Part shown: positions 1 through 5,497 of the stretch, one piece after another
Position numbering within the stretch: position 1 is the stretch's first letter
How the letters are laid out: every line of letters begins with the position of its first letter
NCBI GenBank assembly: GCA_021779875.1
Contig: JAJXZV010000102.1
Location: 1 to 5,497 of the forward strand
DNA from: Pseudomonadota bacterium
GTDB taxonomy: Bacteria > Pseudomonadota > Gammaproteobacteria > Steroidobacterales > Steroidobacteraceae
Reading direction: 5' to 3'
Length of the DNA: 5,497 nt
The notes under the pieces: model-generated
What the model was told of the DNA's origin: nothing
The model's input: the letters and a program-made list of their open reading frames with translations, nothing else
Databases searched by the model: none
Position numbers and translations under genes: made by a program

Positions 1-138
1 TTGCGATGCCGCCCTCTCCCCGGCACCCCGGCCCGGCACGATCCGCGAGCGCAGCGCATGATGCGGGGCAAAGACCCCATGGAAGCGCGTCAGGTTCACC
101 CGCGGACTCGGCACCAACGCCGCCAGCCGTGACAGATC
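1..138 (-). pseudogene. IS91-family transposase fragment, cut at both sides
   Basis: Read on the minus strand with codons starting at position 138, this stretch gives LSRLAALVPSPRVNLTRFHG, followed by VFAPHHALRSRIVPGRGAG. From memory, this strongly resembles the conserved C-terminal-half block of IS91-type (Y2, rolling-circle-like) transposases, whose members carry a LAALVPxPRxxLxRxHGVxAP segment. The reading frame runs off the left edge, so the C-terminus lies outside the window. Upstream of about position 138 the frame stays open for some distance, but the translation no longer looks like a transposase, and the opposite strand there reads as a MazF-type toxin. The N-terminal part, including the catalytic tyrosines, is therefore missing. 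It is a dead remnant of a mobile element. The family call rests on one motif block and no alignment was run. Confidence 0.72.
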
Positions 139-351
139 GTGGTCGTGGTCTCGGCGAATCTTGCGCTCGCCGATTCGTCGGGATATGTTCGGATTGCAAG
201 AGCCGAGGCGGGGATGACCAAGCCGTCGGTCGTAAGAGTATCTCGTCTCTTCGCGCTGGGCCGCAGTCCGTCCACCCGGCGAGCGCACGGGCTGCCGGCC
301 GGAGTCGTGCGCGATGCGAACGAGGGGCTTAGACTCCTGCCTGGTCTCTGA
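133..351 (+). pseudogene. 5'-truncated MazF/PemK-family toxin remnant
   Basis: The plus-strand frame from 133 to the TGA at 349-351 encodes about 72 residues. They resemble the C-terminal two-thirds of a MazF/PemK/ChpB-type mRNA endoribonuclease (type II toxin): SANLALADSSGYV, then AEAGMTKPSVVRVSRLFAL, then an RRAHGLPAGVV segment and GLRLLPGL at the end. Family members usually have SNL.LA..GNV, then GEAGL.K.SVV.V.QL, then a GRL..........GLR..LG tail, and run about 105-115 residues. The missing N-terminal 35-40 residues hold the first beta strands and the conserved arginine of the RNase active site. An in-frame TGA at 130-132 closes the frame directly upstream. The GTG at 139 has no Shine-Dalgarno sequence. 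No antitoxin gene is present. I judge it non-functional. The match is from memory of the family, not a search. Confidence 0.66.
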
Positions 352-484
352 CGCCTGGTTTTCATTGGACCGAACGCGCGGCGTCGCATCCGAAGTCGTC
401 GGAGGGAATCGATGATTCGTGATCAGGTCGCTTCGTTGAGATCGCTTCCGGCGCACGCCACACCCCTTGGAAGATGGATCTCCC

Positions 485-489
485 GGGAG
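485..489 (+). promoter_or_regulatory. Shine-Dalgarno that sets the lipoprotein start
   Basis: GGGAG lies seven bases before the ATG at 497. The in-frame TTG at 467 has no comparable site, so 497 is the better start. Confidence 0.6.
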
Positions 490-496
490 TAACGCA

Positions 497-820
497 ATGC
501 CAATATCGAGATCTGAGCCGCCCACCTTCGCGCGCATCCTCGCTATCGGTGCGGCTTTGGCGCTGGTGCTGCTCGTCGACGGTTGCGTAAGCATAGCCCC
601 CGCACCAGGCGCTGAGAAATTGCGTGTGACGAGCAACCCTGCCGACCTATCGGGCTGCACGGCTGTAGGGAACATCCAGGTGGTGGATAACGTGCCGCCG
701 GCGGCAACGGAAACCGAGTTGCGTAACCAAGCGATCGGTCTTGGAGCCAACGCGGCACTGGCGACCGTTTCAATACTCGGGGTGCCGTTCGAGGGCGTCG
801 CTTACCGTTGCCCCCCGTGA
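497..820 (+). CDS. Small outer-membrane-type lipoprotein, DUF4156-like
   Basis: The predicted protein has 107 residues. Residues 1-13 are a short polar N-terminus (MPISRSEPPTFAR), residues 14-27 a hydrophobic stretch, and the lipobox-like LVDGC has its cysteine at residue 30, so this reads as a signal-peptidase-II lipoprotein. The mature part is about 78 residues and contains LSGCTAVGNIQVV (about 51-63) and ELRNQAIGLGANAAL (about 74-88). This layout of a C.xxG.I segment followed by LRN.A..lGANA is typical of small DUF4156-like envelope lipoproteins of proteobacteria, whose function is unknown. Cys54 and Cys105 could form a disulfide in the periplasm. Asp at lipobox position -2 is uncommon. 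The gene stands alone between the toxin remnant and the convergent oxidoreductase operon. Its codon use is less G/C-biased than that of the operon, which suggests separate ancestry. Coding status is well supported; the family is moderately sure. Confidence 0.75.
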   Translation: MPISRSEPPTFARILAIGAALALVLLVDGCVSIAPAPGAEKLRVTSNPADLSGCTAVGNIQVVDNVPPAATETELRNQAIGLGANAALATVSILGVPFEGVAYRCPP

Positions 821-906
821 CGAACTCTGTTGCGGAACCACGTCCTGCGCCATCGAGATCTGACTCTCGTTGGCACCGACCGGCGGATAGGAAGGATTGA
901 CGAGTT

Positions 907-940
907 TTCGCGGCAGCGCCCCGACGGGCGCCGCCGCGAA
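907..940. terminator. Strong 15-bp stem-loop between convergent genes
   Basis: The arms TTCGCGGCAGCGCCC (907-921) and GGGCGCCGCCGCGAA (926-940) pair over all 15 positions apart from one A/C mismatch in plus-strand RNA. That position becomes a G-U wobble in minus-strand RNA, so the minus transcript folds completely, with a four-base loop at 922-925. It lies 87 bases past the lipoprotein stop and 89 bases past the molybdopterin-subunit stop, midway between the two convergent genes. No T run follows it in either direction: the minus transcript continues with AACTC and the plus transcript with GATC. It is therefore not a standard intrinsic terminator. It may block read-through or protect 3' ends from exonucleases. 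The hairpin is certain; its role is inferred. Confidence 0.5.
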
Positions 941-1028
941 GATCACCAGAACTCAGGGGCACGGGTGGCGCCCGCGCCAGGCCCTGCCGCTTCGGCGCCG
1001 CGCAGTTCTCCGCTCGCGCGCCCCGCCC

Positions 1029-3185
1029 CTAAGCCTTGCGCAGCTCCCGCGTGTCGATCGGCAGCGCCCGCAGACGCTTGCCGGTCGCCGCATGGATCGC
1101 GTTCACGAGCGCCGGGGCGAGCGGCGGCAGGCCGGGCTCGCCGACGCCGCCGGGGCTCTCGGTGCTCGGCAGTATGTGCACCTCGACCTTGGGCATCTCG
1201 TTCATGCGCAGCACCGGGTAGTCGTTGAAGTTCGACTCGACCACCTGGCCGTCCTTGATCGAGATGCGCCCGTAGAGCGCCGCCGACAGCCCGAAAACGA
1301 TCGCGCTCTCCATCTGCCGCTTGACGATCAGCGGATTGGCGACGCGCCCGCAATCCACCGCGCACACCACGCGATGCACCTTCGGCTGCCCGTCCTCGCC
1401 CACCGACAGCTCGACCACTTCGGCGACATAGGACCCGAACGACTGGCCCACGGCGATGCCGCGGTGCCGGCCATTGGGCAGGGGCTTCGACCACTCCGCC
1501 TTCTGGGCGGCGAGATCCAGCACCCCCCGGTAGCGCGGCGCCTCGCCCAGCAGGCCGCGCCGGTATTCGTAGGGATCCTGGCCGGCGGCGGCGGCCATCT
1601 CGTCGATGATGCCTTCGGCGAAGAAGATGTTCTGGGAGTGCCCCACGGAGCGCCAGAACCACACGCCGTACGGCGGCTCGTTCCCGGTCCACTCCACCTG
1701 CACGTTCGGCGTGCGGTAGGGAAACTCGACCAGCCCTTCGAGCGCGAAGCGGTCGACGCCGTCCTTGAGCGCCATCTGCGCCGCCTTGGCGATCGACGGA
1801 CACACCGCGTGCATGCGCGCCGCGAGCGGCCGGCCCTCGGCGTCGAGCGCACCCTCGAACTTGAGCACCGACGCCGGCCGGTAGAACTGCGCGCGCATGT
1901 CGTCCTCGCGCGAATACATCACGTGCACCGGCGCGCCCACCGCCTTGGATACCAGGGCGGCATCGACCACGAAGTCCATGCCGAAGCGGCGCCCGAAGCC
2001 GCCGCCGAGCAGCGTCGTGTGCACCTTGATCTGCTCCGGCTTCAGCTTGAAGATGCCCGCGAGCACGCCCTGCACGACCCCCGGCGCCTGCGTGCTCGCC
2101 CAGACCTCGACGCCGTCCGCCGTGACCGAGGCGGTGGCGTTCATCGGCTCCATGCAGGCATGCGCGAGGTACGGCGCCTCGTACACCGCGTCGATCTTCT
2201 TCGCCGCCGGCGCGCCGGCGAGCGCCGCCGCCGTGTCTCCGTCCCGGCGGGCGACCGTGCCGCCCTGCTGGGCGGCCTCGAGGAAGGTCTTGCGGATCCC
2301 CTCGCTCGAGAAGGCGGTGTTCGCGCCGAGATCCCAGTGGATCTCGAGGGCGTCGCGCGCCTTCTTCGCGTTCCAATAGCCGTCGGCCACCACGGCGACG
2401 CCGCTCGGCACTTCGAGCACGGCCTTGACGCCGCGCATGGCCTTGGCCTTCTCGGCGTCCAGGCGCCCGATCTTGGCACCCGGCACCGGCGCGCGCGCGA
2501 GCACCGCGGTGTAGCCGCCGGGCACGTGCACGTCGATGCCGAAGCGCCCGCTGCCGTTCACCTTGAGCGGCGTGTCGAGACGCTTCAGCTCCTGGCCCAG
2601 GATTCGGTAATCCTTCGGATCCTTGAGCGCGACCGTCGAGGGCACCGGCTGGCGGGCGGCGGCGCTCGCGATCTGTCCGTAAGTCACGGTCTTGCCGCTC
2701 GGGTGAACGACCCTGCCCCGATCGGTGCGGCATTCGCTCGCCGGCACGTTCCACGCCTGGGCGGCCGCGGCCACCAGCATGGCGCGCGCCGTCGCGCCGG
2801 CCTGGCGCATCGGCTCCCAGCTCGCCCGCACGGTGGTCGAGCCGCCGGTCGCCTGCACGCCGAACATCGGGTTCTTGTAGGCCGGATCCGAGGGCGCCTG
2901 TTCGAACTTGACGCGCGCCCAGTCCGCATCGAGTTCCTCGGCCACCAACATCGGCACGGCGGTGAGCACGCCCTGGCCCATCTCCGAATAGCCCACCACC
3001 ACGGTGACCGCACCGTCCGGCGTGAGGCGGATGAAGGCGTTGGGCGCGAACGGGGCCACGGGGGCCGGCGCGGCCTCGGCGAAGCGATTCAGGCTCGGCA
3101 CCATGACGCCGATCATCAGGCCGCCGCCGGCGAGCGCCGAGACCTTGAGGAATTCCCGGCGTGAAGCGGATTGCTCGGGTTTCAT
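1029..3185 (-). CDS. Molybdopterin-binding subunit of a xanthine dehydrogenase-family oxidoreductase (IorB-like)
   Basis: This is the large catalytic subunit of a molybdenum hydroxylase, 718 residues long, which fits the IorB type (isoquinoline 1-oxidoreductase beta and relatives). Such enzymes hydroxylate N-heterocycles or oxidise aldehydes with oxygen from water. The N-terminus carries a Tat signal, SRREFLKV at residues 8-15, then a hydrophobic stretch and a likely AEA cleavage site near 36-38, so the enzyme should act in the periplasm. Cofactor-site motifs are present: QATGGSTT at 111-118, HACMEPMNA at 342-350, GGGFGRRFG at 394-402, and GGVGEPG at 679-685, where Glu683 is the expected catalytic glutamate. 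The stop is TAG. The start ATG at 3185 follows the upstream gene's TGA after one base and has AAGGGGG as its ribosome site, so translation is probably coupled. The substrate cannot be read from sequence. No FAD subunit is nearby, consistent with IorAB-type enzymes that pass electrons to cytochromes. Confidence 0.95.
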   Translation of the reverse strand: MKPEQSASRREFLKVSALAGGGLMIGVMVPSLNRFAEAAPAPVAPFAPNAFIRLTPDGAVTVVVGYSEMGQGVLTAVPMLVAEELDADWARVKFEQAPSDPAYKNPMFGVQATGGSTTVRASWEPMRQAGATARAMLVAAAAQAWNVPASECRTDRGRVVHPSGKTVTYGQIASAAARQPVPSTVALKDPKDYRILGQELKRLDTPLKVNGSGRFGIDVHVPGGYTAVLARAPVPGAKIGRLDAEKAKAMRGVKAVLEVPSGVAVVADGYWNAKKARDALEIHWDLGANTAFSSEGIRKTFLEAAQQGGTVARRDGDTAAALAGAPAAKKIDAVYEAPYLAHACMEPMNATASVTADGVEVWASTQAPGVVQGVLAGIFKLKPEQIKVHTTLLGGGFGRRFGMDFVVDAALVSKAVGAPVHVMYSREDDMRAQFYRPASVLKFEGALDAEGRPLAARMHAVCPSIAKAAQMALKDGVDRFALEGLVEFPYRTPNVQVEWTGNEPPYGVWFWRSVGHSQNIFFAEGIIDEMAAAAGQDPYEYRRGLLGEAPRYRGVLDLAAQKAEWSKPLPNGRHRGIAVGQSFGSYVAEVVELSVGEDGQPKVHRVVCAVDCGRVANPLIVKRQMESAIVFGLSAALYGRISIKDGQVVESNFNDYPVLRMNEMPKVEVHILPSTESPGGVGEPGLPPLAPALVNAIHAATGKRLRALPIDTRELRKA

Positions 3186-3186
3186 G

Positions 3187-3654
3187 TCAGGCCCCCTTGG
3201 CCGCGTCGGCCGCGGCGTCCTTGATCGCGGCGCGGATCTGGTTGTACGTGCCGCAGCGGCACAGGTTGCCGCTCATGGCGGCGTCGATGTCGGCGTCGCT
3301 GGGATTCGGGTTCTGCGCGAGCAGCGCCGCCGCGCTCATGATCTGCCCGGACTGGCAGTAGCCGCATTGGGGCACGTCGTGCTGCACCCAGGCAGTCTGG
3401 ATGGCGCGCCCCGCGTGGGTCGCGCCCACCGACTCGATGGTCGTGATCTTCTTGCCTTCGACGGCCGCGACGGGCGTCGAGCAGGAGCGGATCGGCTGGC
3501 CCTCCAGATGCACCGTGCACGCGCCGCACAGCCCGGCGCCGCAGCCGAACTTGGTGCCGGTCAGGTGCAGCGTATCGCGCAGCACCCACAGCAGCGGGGT
3601 GTCGGGGGTCACGTCGACGGCACGCTTCGAGCCGTTGATTTCCAGGGTGATCAT
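3187..3654 (-). CDS. (2Fe-2S)-binding small subunit of the molybdenum hydroxylase (IorA-like)
   Basis: This is the electron-transfer partner of the molybdopterin subunit just downstream. It has 155 residues, the normal length for the family. The N-terminal plant-ferredoxin-type domain binds one [2Fe-2S] cluster through Cys38, Cys43, Cys46 and Cys58 (in [13 protein letters not shown] and RSC). The C-terminal helical domain binds the second cluster, next to the molybdenum site, through Cys97 and Cys100 (QCGYCQSG) and Cys132 and Cys134 (LCRCGTY). All eight ligands are intact. It has no signal peptide of its own, so it presumably folds with the large subunit and is carried out with it by the Tat pathway. 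The start ATG at 3654 is set by AAGGAG five bases upstream. The TGA sits one base before the next gene's ATG. It lies 72 bases downstream of the methyltransferase gene, probably in the same operon. Confidence 0.95.
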   Translation of the reverse strand: MITLEINGSKRAVDVTPDTPLLWVLRDTLHLTGTKFGCGAGLCGACTVHLEGQPIRSCSTPVAAVEGKKITTIESVGATHAGRAIQTAWVQHDVPQCGYCQSGQIMSAAALLAQNPNPSDADIDAAMSGNLCRCGTYNQIRAAIKDAAADAAKGA

Positions 3655-3659
3655 GGCCT

Positions 3660-3665
3660 CTCCTT
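3660..3665 (-). promoter_or_regulatory. Shine-Dalgarno of the iron-sulfur subunit gene
   Basis: On the minus strand AAGGAG lies five bases before the ATG at 3654. It is a near-consensus site, so this gene can start translation on its own, unlike the downstream subunit, which is probably coupled. Confidence 0.7.
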
Positions 3666-3726
3666 GGGGCTATCCGGCGGACAAGGAGGGGATTCTAAGG
3701 CATTCGCGGACCCGTGGGCGCTCCTC

Positions 3727-5295
3727 TCACACGTTCGAATCCGGCGCCTCCGCCTTGCGGCGCGCCATGTAGTCGAGGAGCGCCTCGTCGATCGCCGGGT
3801 CCATCGGCGGCTCCACGTACTCGGCCAGCATCTTCTTCCACAGGGCGTTGGCCCGCTTCGCCATGTCGCTCGCCCCCTCGGCCTCCCACTGCTCGACGCT
3901 GTTGTTGTCGGCCAGCGGCGACCGATAGAAGGCGGTCTCGAAGTTCGCCTGCGTGTGCGTGCAGCCCAGGAAATGCTTGCCCGGTCCGACCTCGCGCACG
4001 GCGTCGAGCGCCTGGCCGTTGTCGGTGAGGTCCACCCCCGCGAGCAGGGTGTGCATCATGCCCGCCTGATCGGCGTCCATGACGAACTTCTCGTAGCCCA
4101 TGGCGAGCCCGCCCTCGAGCCAGCCGGCCGTGTGCAGCACGAAGTTCACCCCGCCGAGGCAGGTGGGCAGCAGCGTGTTGGCCGACTCGAACGCGGCCTG
4201 CGCATCCGGGATCTTCGAGGCGCACAGGCTCCCGCCGGAGCGGAACGGGACCCCCAGACGCCGCGCCAGCGCCGCCATGGCGTACAGCACCAGCGCCGGC
4301 TCCGGGGTCCCGAACGTGGGCGCGCCCGACTGCATGGAGATCGAGGAGGCGAAGCTGCCGAGCACCACCGGCGCGCCCGGGTTCACCAGCTGCACGAACG
4401 CGAGTCCGGCGAGCGCCTCGGCCAGCGTCTGCGCCACCGTGCCCGCCACCGTCACCGGCGACATCGCGCCCGCGAGGATGAACGGCGTGATGATGGTCGC
4501 CTGATTGGCGCGCGCGTACACCTTGGCCGCGCCCAGCATGGTCGCGTCGTAGGTCATCGGCGAATTGACGTTGATCAGGTTGATGATGGTGGTCTTCGGC
4601 CGCCCGGTCGCCGGGTCGATCCGGTCCGCGCCGAAGACGATGTCCGACAAGGCCACCGAGTCGGCCGCGCGCTCCGGCGCGGTGACCGAGCCCATGAAGG
4701 GCTTGTCGCTGTACTTCAGGTGGCTGTACACCATGTCCAGGTGGCGCTTGTTCACCGGCAGGTCGACCGGCTCGCAGATGGTGCCGCCGCTGTGGTGCAG
4801 GGAGGTCGAGAGATACGCGAGCTTGACGAAGTTGCGGAAATCCTCGATGCGCGCATAGCGGCGCCCCTCGTCCAGGCTGCGCACGAAGGGCGATCCGTAG
4901 GCCGGTGCGAACACGGTGTTCTTGCCGCCGATCAGCACGCTGCGCGCGGGATTGCGGGCATGCTGGACGAATTCGCGCGGCGCGCTGCGCTGGATGAGGG
5001 TGCGGCACAGGCCGCGCGGGAAATGCACCCGCTCGCCCCGGACGTCGGCGCCGGCGGCCTTCCAGATCGCGAGCGCCTCGGGATCGTCGCGGAAGTCGAT
5101 GCCGATCTCCTCGAGGATGGTGTCGGCATTGCGCTCGAGGGTGCAGAGGCCTTCCTCGTCGAGCACCTCATAATAAGGAATCTTGCGGGTGATGTACGGC
5201 ACCGAGGCCGTCGCGCGCGCCGTGCGCGCCGCGCGCTTCGCGTCGCGCCCGCTCGGACGGCGCCCGCGCTGCGTTTCCGGGTGATCTACTTGCAT
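3727..5295 (-). CDS. Trimethylamine methyltransferase family protein (MttB superfamily, COG5598, no pyrrolysine)
   Basis: The protein has 522 residues, close to the usual length of the family, and covers the whole domain. Members move a methyl group from a methylamine or a quaternary amine such as glycine betaine, proline betaine or carnitine onto a cobalt corrinoid protein. Family-like segments are VPYITRKIPYYEVLDEEGL (about 32-50), TILEEIGIDF (about 59-68), SLHHSGGTICEPVDLP (about 165-180), INVNSPMTYD (about 241-250) and HTAGWLEGGLAMGYEKFVMD (about 388-407). The frame has no in-frame TAG, so it is not a pyrrolysine-dependent trimethylamine enzyme of the archaeal type, and its substrate is open. 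The ATG at 5295 was chosen because GGGAG lies seven bases upstream. The frame stays open 32 codons further, but that translation does not resemble the family. Residues 9-28 are unusually rich in arginine. No corrinoid protein or reactivase gene is in view. The gene leads the operon with the molybdenum hydroxylase. Confidence 0.92.
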   Translation of the reverse strand: MQVDHPETQRGRRPSGRDAKRAARTARATASVPYITRKIPYYEVLDEEGLCTLERNADTILEEIGIDFRDDPEALAIWKAAGADVRGERVHFPRGLCRTLIQRSAPREFVQHARNPARSVLIGGKNTVFAPAYGSPFVRSLDEGRRYARIEDFRNFVKLAYLSTSLHHSGGTICEPVDLPVNKRHLDMVYSHLKYSDKPFMGSVTAPERAADSVALSDIVFGADRIDPATGRPKTTIINLINVNSPMTYDATMLGAAKVYARANQATIITPFILAGAMSPVTVAGTVAQTLAEALAGLAFVQLVNPGAPVVLGSFASSISMQSGAPTFGTPEPALVLYAMAALARRLGVPFRSGGSLCASKIPDAQAAFESANTLLPTCLGGVNFVLHTAGWLEGGLAMGYEKFVMDADQAGMMHTLLAGVDLTDNGQALDAVREVGPGKHFLGCTHTQANFETAFYRSPLADNNSVEQWEAEGASDMAKRANALWKKMLAEYVEPPMDPAIDEALLDYMARRKAEAPDSNV

Positions 5296-5302
5296 GGTGA
5301 CT

Positions 5303-5307
5303 CTCCC
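5303..5307 (-). promoter_or_regulatory. Shine-Dalgarno that sets the methyltransferase start
   Basis: On the minus strand GGGAG is seven bases upstream of the ATG at 5295. The alternative ATG at 5391 falls beside the putative terminator of the preceding gene and leads into a stretch without family resemblance. Confidence 0.6.
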
Positions 5308-5347
5308 GCGCCGTCGAATCGACCGAAGTATGGTCGCGGGCACCCCC

Positions 5348-5362
5348 AACGGCTGATCCGTT
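5348..5362. promoter_or_regulatory. Short inverted repeat upstream of the operon, possible operator
   Basis: AACGG and CCGTT form a perfect 5-bp dyad around the five-base spacer CTGAT, 53 bases before the methyltransferase ATG, where an operator would be expected. No convincing -35/-10 pair can be seen in the 126-base spacer, so the role is a guess. A dyad this short could be chance. Confidence 0.22.
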
Positions 5363-5389
5363 TGCGTCACCCACTTGTCACGACACGCC

Positions 5390-5409
5390 AAAACGGCCCA
5401 GGGCGGGCC
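5390..5409 (-). terminator. Possible intrinsic terminator of the upstream partial gene
   Basis: On the minus strand GGCCC (5409-5405) pairs perfectly with GGGCC (5399-5395) around the loop GCCCT, followed by G and TTTT (5393-5390). It begins 12 bases past the stop of the partial gene. The stem is short and the T run has only four bases. If it works, it separates the methyltransferase operon from the gene before it. Confidence 0.38.
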
Positions 5410-5421
5410 CCGGGCGGCCGC

Positions 5422-5497
5422 TCAGGTCGCGGGCAGCGCCCCGCCCTCGCGCACGCGCCGCTCGACCTGCGCCTCGATCGCCTCGACCACGGCCGGG
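5422..5497 (-). CDS. C-terminal end of an unidentified gene, cut by the window edge
   Basis: Only the last 24 codons and a TGA (5422-5424) are visible. They read PAVVEAIEAQVERR followed by VREGGALPAT. The segment has the charged, helix-forming look and the G/C-rich third positions of a real coding end, and it lies on the same strand as the operon. It is too short to assign to a family. A possible hairpin terminator follows closely, so it may belong to a separate transcription unit. Confidence 0.5.
   Translation of the reverse strand, partial: PAVVEAIEAQVERRVREGGALPAT

Noticed and set aside
467..496. TTG start ten codons upstream for the lipoprotein
   Set aside because: No Shine-Dalgarno precedes it, and it would lengthen the polar part of the signal peptide. 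The ATG at 497 has GGGAG at the right distance.
352..496. Possible promoter or small gene between the toxin remnant and the lipoprotein
   Set aside because: A TTGAGA at 436-441 is -35-like, but no matching -10 box lies at the right distance, and no short frame with a ribosome site is convincing.
966..979. Inverted repeat TGGCGC-CC-GCGCCA
   Set aside because: Perfect but short, with a two-base centre, in very GC-rich DNA. It is likely chance and has no T run.
943..2754. 603-codon minus-strand frame overlapping the molybdopterin subunit gene
   Set aside because: It is the out-of-frame reading of the same gene: Arg-, Gly- and Ala-rich, without motifs, and explained by high GC content.
897..3164. 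Very long open frame (755 codons) on the plus strand opposite the molybdopterin subunit gene
   Set aside because: Its translation is dominated by Arg, His, Ala, Gly and Leu with no recognisable domain. It is the mirror of a GC-rich coding gene whose motifs are intact on the other strand.
3695..5008. 437-codon minus-strand frame inside the methyltransferase gene
   Set aside because: Low-complexity Arg/Gly/Ala translation in a shifted frame of a clearly real gene.
3727..5295. Pyrrolysine-containing trimethylamine methyltransferase
   Set aside because: There is no in-frame TAG anywhere in the gene, so no pyrrolysine codon.
5296..5391. 32-codon N-terminal extension of the methyltransferase from the ATG at 5391
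   Set aside because: It would start beside the possible terminator, has no family resemblance, and covers the likely regulatory spacer. The ATG at 5295 has a good ribosome site.

Overview
The window is GC-rich DNA, most likely from a proteobacterium. This is inferred from the strong G/C preference at third codon positions in the large genes, a Tat-type signal on a molybdenum hydroxylase subunit, an IorAB-type oxidoreductase pair, and an MttB-superfamily methyltransferase without pyrrolysine. No rRNA, tRNA or CRISPR array is visible, and the genus cannot be told from the sequence.

Right and centre (about 1029-5295, all minus strand): three genes form an apparent operon, read right to left. 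The first is a 522-aa trimethylamine methyltransferase-family (MttB/COG5598) protein at 3727-5295. The second is a 155-aa two-[2Fe-2S] ferredoxin-like subunit at 3187-3654. The third is a 718-aa molybdopterin-binding subunit of the xanthine dehydrogenase family (IorB-like) with a Tat signal at 1029-3185. The last two are separated by one base and clearly form one enzyme. The methyltransferase lies only 72 bases upstream, with no terminator seen between. A plausible but unproven reading is a pathway for an N-methylated or N-heterocyclic compound, in which one enzyme handles an N-methyl group and the other hydroxylates or oxidises a ring or aldehyde. No corrinoid protein, FAD subunit, cytochrome or transporter for the pathway lies in the window.

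Far right (5296-5497): the last 24 codons of another minus-strand gene, a small GC hairpin with a short T run that may end it, and a 126-base spacer with an inverted repeat before the methyltransferase.

Left (1-1028): a scrambled accessory stretch. Positions 1 to about 138 (minus) encode a piece of an IS91-family transposase. Directly abutting it, back to back, is the 3' two-thirds of a MazF/PemK-type toxin gene (133-351, plus). Both have lost their 5' ends at the same point, so this looks like a deletion or recombination scar. A small intact lipoprotein gene of DUF4156-like type follows (497-820, plus). It converges on the oxidoreductase operon, and a near-perfect 15-bp stem-loop (907-940) sits between the two 3' ends.
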